Assembly: GCA_022605405.1 (NCBI GenBank)
Contig: JABYQQ010000002.1
Span: 1,178,001-1,242,000 of the forward strand
Direction of reading: 5' to 3'
From: Earliella scabrosa
Taxonomy: Eukaryota > Basidiomycota > Agaricomycetes > Polyporales > Polyporaceae
Length of the DNA: 64,000 nt
Shown: positions 57,435 to 64,000 of the stretch, piece after piece
Numbering within the stretch: the first letter of the stretch is position 1
Layout: every line of letters starts with the position of its first letter
Program-made: the position numbers and the translations under genes
Notes under the pieces: model-generated
Seen by the model: only the letters and a program-made list of their open reading frames with translations
Told to the model about the DNA's origin: nothing
Database searches by the model: none

Positions 57435-59468
57435 TCAGCCAGTACGCTTCCCATACCACTCCTGCAAGAACAATGTTAACGCACCCCATCTCGGCCCCGC
57501 GACTCTACAAAGCCGTCCATCCTCCCCCACCTCCCACTCATCGCTTCCTACCGCCGTCAGCGCATAGAACACATCGTCAGGGTCATACCGCGCCTTGATC
57601 GCCCGGAGCCTCCCGTAGTTTTTCCCAAAGAAAGCCTTCTGGAAGTCTGGCTGACGAAAGTCCGCCTGCTCGTTTGTAAGGATAGAACATAAGTGATTCC
57701 AGGCTCAACCCTCCAACAGGAGTCGCAACCAAGACTGGGGAAGACGCACCTCGTTCATGTACGCCCCAGATTCAGGCGCGAGCGCCGCCAGCTGCGGGAT
57801 GTAGCTCTCGGTCATCCTCACCTGCCATTCGACCATCTCCGACCACGGTGCGGTGAAGTTCCAAGGGCTTGAGAAGCATAGCGTAGGTCAGCACCTCCGA
57901 GTCGTCCACAATCCCCTGTCAGATCGACTCACGTTGTGATGACGGTGTCAATCAACGTATCTCTCCACGCCGGCAGGACGGCGTTGTCCACCACCCTGTC
58001 GACGTTCAGCCCGACACCAATGAACTGCGCCCCGTCCAAAGTGATGTTCCGGCACGCCGCAGTCAACGCGTCGTTATTGGACTGCACCACGCTCCGCGGG
58101 ACGAGCCAGCCACCGTACTGGGCGATCCCAACCTGGATCGGGCTCTGCATCGCCCGGAACTGCGGGTAGTACCCAGGGAACTGGCCCACGAAGCTCGTGT
58201 GGTTGATCCCTAATTCGGCCAGCTTCTCGAAATACGGCTGCAACAGAGCGGAAAGGTGAGCAGCGGAGACGCCGGGCGCGGTGATAGGGCCGACGGCGAA
58301 GGAGGTGTTCGTGAACATCCAGATAACCATCGCGCCGGCGTCGACAATCGGGGCGAGCGCAGCGTGCCACGCACCGATGGCCTCGTAGTACGTGTCTTGG
58401 CTCACGCCGTCGGCCGTAAAGGTGAAGTTGGCGCCGCTGACCGGAATATCCGCGTGGGCTTTGGATGTCATAGACAGGACAACTGCATAGGTACCCCCGC
58501 CGCCTCCGGATAGGGCCCAAAATAAGTCTCTGTTGTTTTCACGGTTGGCGATCCGATGTTCGCCATTGCCGTCCACAACTTCCCATTCGAGGACTTGATC
58601 GGCCCCGAGTCCGTACTTTGAGGCAAGCGCGGAGTGTCCGCCTCCTTGCGAATAACCACCTGAGGAACAGAATGAGCATGAAGTATGTAGTGACACCTTG
58701 TGTGCAGTCGAAGATATCTCACCGGCGATCCCGACGGTCGGGCATTCTCCACCCACCACCGCCAAACCTGCGGCGTCAGCAGCAGCGTACGCCTCACCTC
58801 CCTGGACGCCCGCACCGACTTTAATGGCTTTTCCAGAGTATGCGGAATCCGTGTAGTCCAGAAATTCGATGTTCTTCAGGTGATGCGTCCATATCGCGAG
58901 CGCCCCAGCCCCCGTAGACTTCCCATAGTAACTGTCCACGAGTTCACCGGTAAGTGCCAACAGGTACTATGAGATAGTAGTGAACGGCGGGAACACACTC
59001 GTGACCGGTGTTCCGAACGACGAGGCGGATGTTCTTCTCCTTTGCAAACCGGATGCCGACGGCGACATCGTGGGCGGCGGAGACATTGATGGCGTAGCGC
59101 GCGTAATTGCCAAGTGCACAGGGGACGTCCTCGGGCGTGAACGGGTCGCAGCTGCGGTTGGCGAAGAAGGCGGCCATGATTGAGCTCGAGGAGTCGTAGT
59201 GCGCCTGTGGCCATAACCAGTTGTTGCGGAGAGCGTCACACGTTCCTGGGTCGTAGGCGGGGTCGTGGCAGGGCGTGGCGAGAGGGACGGTAGCGACGAG
59301 TCTGCCACCAAGGGTCTCGTTGAGCCGGTTCCATTCGGATAAGGTCGGCCAGCAGGGGTCGCCGGGGAAGCAGCGGCAGTCGTTCGCGGTGTTGGCGGTA
59401 GCCGTGCACAAAACAGTGAAAAGCAGTGCGGCGAATAGACGCACCACTTGACCGAGATTGGCACCCAT
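57435..59468 (-). CDS. Secreted FAD-linked oxidase (berberine-bridge-like), copy 1
   Basis: Predicted extracellular flavoenzyme of the FAD_binding_4/BBE type, oxidising an unknown sugar or alcohol. The signal peptide (RLFAALLFTVLCTATA) is followed by CRCFPGDPCWP. The FAD domain contains RNTGHDYYGKSTGAG after splicing, giving the flavin-linking His, and CPTVGIAGGYSQGGGHS, giving the flavin-linking Cys. So both anchors of bicovalent FAD are present. Then FWALSGGGGGTYAVV, FTFTADGVSQDTYYEAIGAW and the C-terminal BBE block NYGRLRAIKARYDPDDVFYAL. Several possible N-glycosylation sites (NRS, NVS, NTS, NHT, NIT) are visible. Compared with copy 2, the stop codon after GRLCR is lost and the frame runs 20-odd codons further to 57435. 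Five or so introns, each at the same site as in copy 2. Confidence 0.93.
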
Positions 59469-60241
59469 ACGATGATTAGTTTTGACAGCGACGGCGATGA
59501 GAGTCGTACGCTTGAAGCTTGAAGGTGGGAGCCTGTGCCACTCAACTGGCGCGCCAGGTTCGCGCCGTAATCAAAGTTTGAGCGGTGCGCTCAAGATGAT
59601 AATGGAACGCCATATGTAGCTGTCCAAAGTTTGCAACGAACCCAGGCTGGTCGGCTGATGTAGTACATGCTAGAAGGGGAAGCATGCGTCGATATTGGAC
59701 CGACTTGCTCGAGGCCCGGTGACCCAGCCACTTGAGGTACTTGGTCTAGATCTGCCGGGGTAGTTCGTTATAACCGTGAATGCAGGTCTCGTACAGTGCG
59801 TGTGGGGGGCCCGGGTAGTGTAGTGTACACGGCAGAAAATACAAGAGCGATCCTCATCCTGGGGGCGGGATCCGCAATGTTGTGACATAGGCTGACCATA
59901 TACGGACATGGATGACAGTCGATCCCTTTTTGGTATGTGTTGTGACACGGCATCCATCCGCCAGAGATATGATTCGTGAAGTAGCTTGCCATGGGGGACT
60001 CTCGGGATAGGATAGAGTCTTTCACCATCTGTTTGTCTCAGCCATGCCGGGGCCGAAAGGGATTCTAGTTGAACACTTATCCCGCCATGATCGCGACGCA
60101 CGCCAGGCTCGACATCAGGTCCAATCTGCGCACCGCGTCTCAGCTGTGACAGTATCTCGAGCATATCATGTAGATTAAACAAGAGAGATCCCAGGCCCAA
60201 CTGGAAGTTGACCGGACGCTCAGAGCCTCACTACTAGCACT
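59469..60241. other. Region upstream of FAD oxidase 1 and start of unit 2
   Basis: Promoter side of FAD oxidase 1. The block 59775-59860 matches 63870-63950 upstream of copy 2. From 60096 the sequence matches the downstream flank of copy 1 (57164 on) and marks the left end of duplicated unit 2. Confidence 0.7.
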
Positions 60242-60246
60242 GCGAA

Positions 60247-60430
60247 TGTTGGAGCAATCGAAAGCGCGTCGTCAGAGCAAGCAAAGAGTAGAATTCCGGT
60301 TGTCCTGTACGGTATCGTGGTGGTACAGAGGCAAACGGATGAGGTCCAAAAGGGTACTACGCCGCGATATAACAAGGCTCGGAAGATGCCGGCGAGCTAG
60401 CGCTCGCTCGCACAAGACCAAAATCCAACA
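60247..60430 (-). repeat. LTR of the TRIM, left copy
   Basis: 184-bp direct repeat, matched without difference by 61116-61299. In the - orientation it is the 3' LTR. Confidence 0.93.
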
Positions 60431-61115
60431 CACCCCCACGAGCGTGCGCGTCGCGAGCAGCTCAGAGAAAAGAAATGCGAGTGAACGAATCAGTCGTGGC
60501 ACCCCCACAAACTGAGAAAAAAGCGCAAAAAAGGCAGTCCTACAACGGGATCTCGAAACTCGCCCATGTTCAGCGACCAATAATCTGCGCAAAGGCTCAT
60601 GTGCGGACACTCCAGCTGTGTGCGCTTTGACTCGGTGATCAGCGGGGTAAGATCTTGATACGCGCGTCTTCGGAGAGGGCTCCATGCGTCGTCGCGAAGA
60701 CACAGGAGGGACGCGGTCATCGGGGGATAGGGGTAGGCAGCGCTCGGCGCGCTCCATCGTGGTCGCGGTCGCGGGGTTCGTCGTTGTCGTCGTTCGCGGG
60801 TGGATTCGGCCCCACTAGGCAGTCGTTCGTCGAGGGGTTCGCGGTCGAAAGCGCTCGGCGCGCAGTCGAAATCGTTCGGGTTCGCGGGGATAGGGGTCAA
60901 CATATCCCGGGGTCGTCGCGGACTCAGCTTGGGAATGAGCTCCGGTGAGCTCTCCAGGTCGGCGTCCGGGTGCGCCTCGTCAGGCGGCTTCGGGTAACGA
61001 CGAGCAGCGGCGGGTCGGGCTTGACTCGTGACGACGGTGAGGCAGCTCGTGCGGCGGAGCTCGACCTCGTAGCCCTATGTTTTACTAGCCGGCTAGACTG
61101 GCTAGGATCCGTTTG

Positions 61116-61299
61116 TGTTGGAGCAATCGAAAGCGCGTCGTCAGAGCAAGCAAAGAGTAGAATTCCGGTTGTCCTGTACGGTATCGTGGTGGTACAGAGG
61201 CAAACGGATGAGGTCCAAAAGGGTACTACGCCGCGATATAACAAGGCTCGGAAGATGCCGGCGAGCTAGCGCTCGCTCGCACAAGACCAAAATCCAACA
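61116..61299 (-). repeat. LTR of the TRIM, right copy
   Basis: 184-bp direct repeat of 60247-60430. In the - orientation it is the 5' LTR, and the CAAACGGATCC following it lacks an obvious tRNA match. Confidence 0.93.
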
Positions 61300-61476
61300 G
61301 CGAATGCATAGTCCGTGCCCACTCCGCCAAAATTCACCCTCCATCCAACGCCGCGCTATGCGTATCTCGCATCGCACCGCGTCAACCCCAATGAACGGCT
61401 AGTACACCTGCATATCCCTTCGCAGTCAGTCCAGTCCCACAACTAATCAAAAGACGTCAACGCACCCCGGGCCCCC

Positions 61477-63488
61477 CTAGATCCTACAAAGCCGCCCATC
61501 CTCCCGCACCTCCCACTCATCGCTCCCAACCGCCGTCAACGCATAAAACACATCCTCAGGATCATACCGCGCCTTGACCTCCCTCAGCCTCGCGTAGTTG
61601 CTCCCGTAGAAGACCCTCTGGAAGTCCGGCTGCCGAAAGTCCGCCTGGTCGTTTGCGTTTGTGTGAGGGTAGAACAGAACATAAATCCCGTAAGTCCAGG
61701 AAGTCCAACTTGGAGGGAAGACTGCGGAACTTGAAGACGCACCTCGTTCAAGTACGCCCCAGAGTCGGGCGCGAGCGCGGCCAGCTGCGGGATGTAGCTC
61801 TCCGTCATCCGGACCTGCCACTCGACCATCTCCTCCCACGGCGCCGTGAAGTCCCAAGGGCTTCAAAAAGCCGAAGAAAAAAAGAAAAAAGAACGCAGCA
61901 AGTCAGCACTGACAGCGCAAACCCCCTCGGAAAAAATCGACTCACGTAGCGATCAAACTAGAAATCAACGCCTCCCTCCACGCCGGCAGCACAGAATTAT
62001 CCACTGGCACCCCGGCCGGCCTAGCGACGTTCATCCCAAACCCAACGAACCGCGCCCCCTCCTCAGTAATATTCCTATACGCCGCCGTCAACGCCTCGTT
62101 CCTGGACTGCACCACGCTCCGCGGGACAAGCCACCCTCCATACTGCGTCGTCCCAACCAAAAACGGGCCCTGCATCGCGCCATACTGCGCATAAAACCCC
62201 TCAAACCCGCCCACAAAGCCCGCATGGGCCACCCCCAGCCCCTCCAGCGTGTCAAAGTACGGCTGGAGCAAACCAGAGAGCTGCGCGGCGGTGAGCCCGG
62301 GCGCGGTGACGGGGCTGACGGCAAAGGACGTGTTGGTGAACGTCCAGACGGCGACGGCGCCCGCGTCGACGAGCGAGGGCAGCGCGGCGTGCCACGCGCC
62401 GACGGCCTCGTAGAACGTGTCTTGGCTCACGCCGTCGGCCGTGAACGTGAAGTTCGCGCCGCTGACCGGGATATCCGCGTAGGCTTTAGATGTCATGGAC
62501 AGGACGACGGCGTAAGTGCCCCCGCCGCCTCCCGACAGGGCCCAGAAGAGGTCGGTGTTGTTCTGACGGTTGGCGATCCGATACTCGCCGTTGCCATCGA
62601 CAACCTCCCATTCGAGCACTTGGTCGACGGCGAGTCCGTACATCGAGGATAGCGGGGAGTGGCCCCCTCCTTGCGTGTAGCCACCTAGAGAGTGGATGGG
62701 TGATGTTAACCTACGAAGGTGATGTCTTTAGCTCAACTATGAAAGGCTCACCCGCGATCCCCACGGTCGGGCAATTTCCGCCCACCACCATTAAACCCGC
62801 GGCGTCAGCAGCAGCGTAAGCTTCACCTCCCTGGACGCCCGCCCCGAGTTTGACTGCCTTTCCAGAGTACGAGGAGTCCGTGTAATCCAGAAATTCGATG
62901 CTCTTCAGATGATGCGTCCAAATAGCGAGCGCTCCAGCCCCCGTCGATTTTCCATTGTAGCTGTTCGCAAGACCGTTCATGAGCACGAATGAGTATTCAA
63001 CAGTAAACGCAGAGAGCTCACTCGTGACCGGTGTTCCGAATGACGAGACGGATGTTCCTCTCCTTCGCAAACCGAATACCGACAGCCACGTCGTCGGCGG
63101 AAGAGACATCGATGGCATAGCGCACGTAGTTGCCCAGCGCACAAGGGGTCTGCTGGGGGGTGAACGGGTCGCAGCTGCGGTTGGCGAAGAAGGGCGCCAT
63201 GACCGAGCTCGAAGAGTCATCGTGCACCTCCGGCATTAACCAGTTGTTGCGGAGAGCGTCGCACGTGCTTGGGTCGTAGGTAGGATCGTGGCAGGGCGCG
63301 GCGAGGGGGACGGTAGCGACGAGTCTGCCACCAAGTGTCTCGTTGAGCTGGCTCCATTCGGATGGCGTCGGCCAGCAGGGGTCGCCGGGGAAGCAGCGAC
63401 AGCCGTCCGCCGAGGCGAGGACCGCGCCGACCCACAAGGGTGCGACGAGTGCGACGAGCAAGGGGATAGCACGATTGCTGCCTGGCAT
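61477..63488 (-). CDS. Secreted FAD-linked oxidase (berberine-bridge-like), copy 2
   Basis: Tandem paralogue of copy 1. The start MPGSNRAIPLLVALVAPLW gives a signal peptide, then CRCFPGDPCWP. Both flavin anchors are kept: IRNTGHDYNGKSTGAG (after splicing) and CPTVGIAGGYTQGGGHS. The substrate domain has FTFTADGVSQDTFYEAVGAW and TQYGGWLVPRSVVQ, and the BBE end NYARLREVKARYDPEDVFYALTAVGSDEWEV. It stops right after GRLCRI at 61477, the usual family end. Intron positions match copy 1. Substitutions are spread over the protein, and the reading frame is intact, so both copies look functional. The substrate is not deducible from the sequence. Confidence 0.93.
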
Positions 63489-64000
63489 GAGATGGCTAGA
63501 GGTGTGGATGAACCAGATGACAGCGATGGTCGTAATGGTCGTGCGCCGCTTGGAGGTATATATGTATGAGCCCGCGCTCCGGTCGGGCAATGGTGCGCCA
63601 TGGTGCGATGGTCAAAGGTAGAGCGGTACGCTGAGGATGATGGGCTTTGCGAGTCCAAGGCCCTGCCGTCAACAGTCAGTAGTCAACAATTCCCAATCAC
63701 GGACTCACAGGACAGATGCGTCGGCTTTTTTCGAGAGCCTGGAAAGGACGAAGAGGGTGGAGACCTGAAGCTGGAAGCGCGCTTATCTTGCAAGGGTTTT
63801 AGCGAACTTGAACGTGCTTGGGGAAGAGCCAGTCAGGGCAGTCGGTGGCAATAGCCTTTCGTAGTAGGACTCGTGAATGCGGGTATGATACAGTGCGTGT
63901 GGGGGATAGTGTACAGGGCAGAAAATACAAACAAGAGAGATCCAGGCCATTGTCCCACCGCGTCGGAGAGAGATCTAGGTGAAATTCAAGAATGGCATGA
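63489..64000. promoter_or_regulatory. Promoter side of FAD oxidase 2, with a TATA-like box
   Basis: On the - strand CATACATATATA lies at 63557-63568, about 70 bp before the start codon, a reasonable TATA element for this gene. A 75-bp block at 63870-63950 is shared with the upstream region of copy 1. No further gene is visible before the window ends. Confidence 0.55.

Larger units (their letters stand above)
60247..61299 (-). mobile_element. Complete TRIM (terminal-repeat retrotransposon in miniature)
   Basis: A 1,053-bp non-autonomous LTR element. The two LTRs (60247-60430 and 61116-61299) are 184 bp each and appear identical. They have TGTTGGA/TCCAACA ends and, read on the - strand, a TTATATCG motif. 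Target duplications are GCGAA (60242-60246 and 61300-61304). Orientation is - because the purine run GTGGGGGTG abuts the LTR at 60430 in that reading. The internal 685 bp contain a gag-like arginine-rich frame (60490-60903, -) but no polymerase or integrase, so it depends on another element. A clear primer-binding site is not visible. Confidence 0.92.

Noticed and set aside
60490..60903. A host gene inside the TRIM
   Set aside because: The frame lies wholly between the LTRs and is broken in the other copy, so it is element-derived.
1..64000. CRISPR arrays or prokaryotic systems
   Set aside because: No array of regularly spaced repeats; spliced eukaryotic genes throughout.

Overview
This is nuclear DNA of a basidiomycete fungus, most likely an Agaricomycete. 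The evidence is spliced genes with many short (about 50-60 nt) GT-AG introns, two DUF6533 seven-helix membrane proteins, a CAP59/CMT1-type mannosyltransferase, a fungal Aur1-type sphingolipid synthase, a conventional class II myosin and paired secreted berberine-bridge-like flavoenzymes. I cannot name the species.

The window has two very different parts. Positions 1-19.6 kb are a transposon graveyard with no convincing intact host gene. It holds the end of a small LTR element (1-799), at least five hAT-like non-autonomous elements defined by terminal inverted repeats and mostly perfect 8-bp target duplications (4845-5283, 5369-5781, 9597-10312, 14388-14790, 15136-15553), inverted repeats with tRNA-like promoter boxes, a possible LTR with a gag-like ORF (6772-7354), and long AT-rich tracts almost free of CpG (none in 12716-13847). 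The CpG loss is the pattern expected from cytosine methylation followed by deamination.

From 19.66 kb the sequence becomes GC-rich and gene-dense. In order: DBP9 (DEAD-box helicase of ribosome assembly, -), CLF1 (HAT-repeat splicing factor, -), AUR1 (inositol phosphorylceramide synthase, +), RLI1/ABCE1 (ribosome recycling, -), tafazzin (cardiolipin remodelling, -), ornithine carbamoyltransferase (arginine synthesis, +), glycogen synthase (+) and MAK21/NOC1 (60S export, -). Then come a DUF6533 membrane protein (+), a very long class II myosin heavy chain (-), a CMT1-like mannosyltransferase (-) and a second DUF6533 gene (-). The two DUF6533 genes are inverted paralogues flanking the myosin and mannosyltransferase genes. 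CLF1/AUR1, tafazzin/OTC and MAK21/DUF6533 are divergent pairs with short shared upstream regions. The genes are individually transcribed housekeeping genes; nothing suggests an operon or a secondary-metabolite cluster.

The right end (57.1-64 kb) is a tandem duplication of a unit encoding a secreted FAD-linked oxidase with the bicovalent flavin-attachment signature. The downstream flank of the second unit is interrupted by a complete 1,053-bp terminal-repeat retrotransposon in miniature (TRIM) at 60247-61299. Its two 184-bp LTRs appear identical and it has a GCGAA target duplication, so it inserted recently and after the duplication. A diverged copy of the same family forms the left edge of the window.
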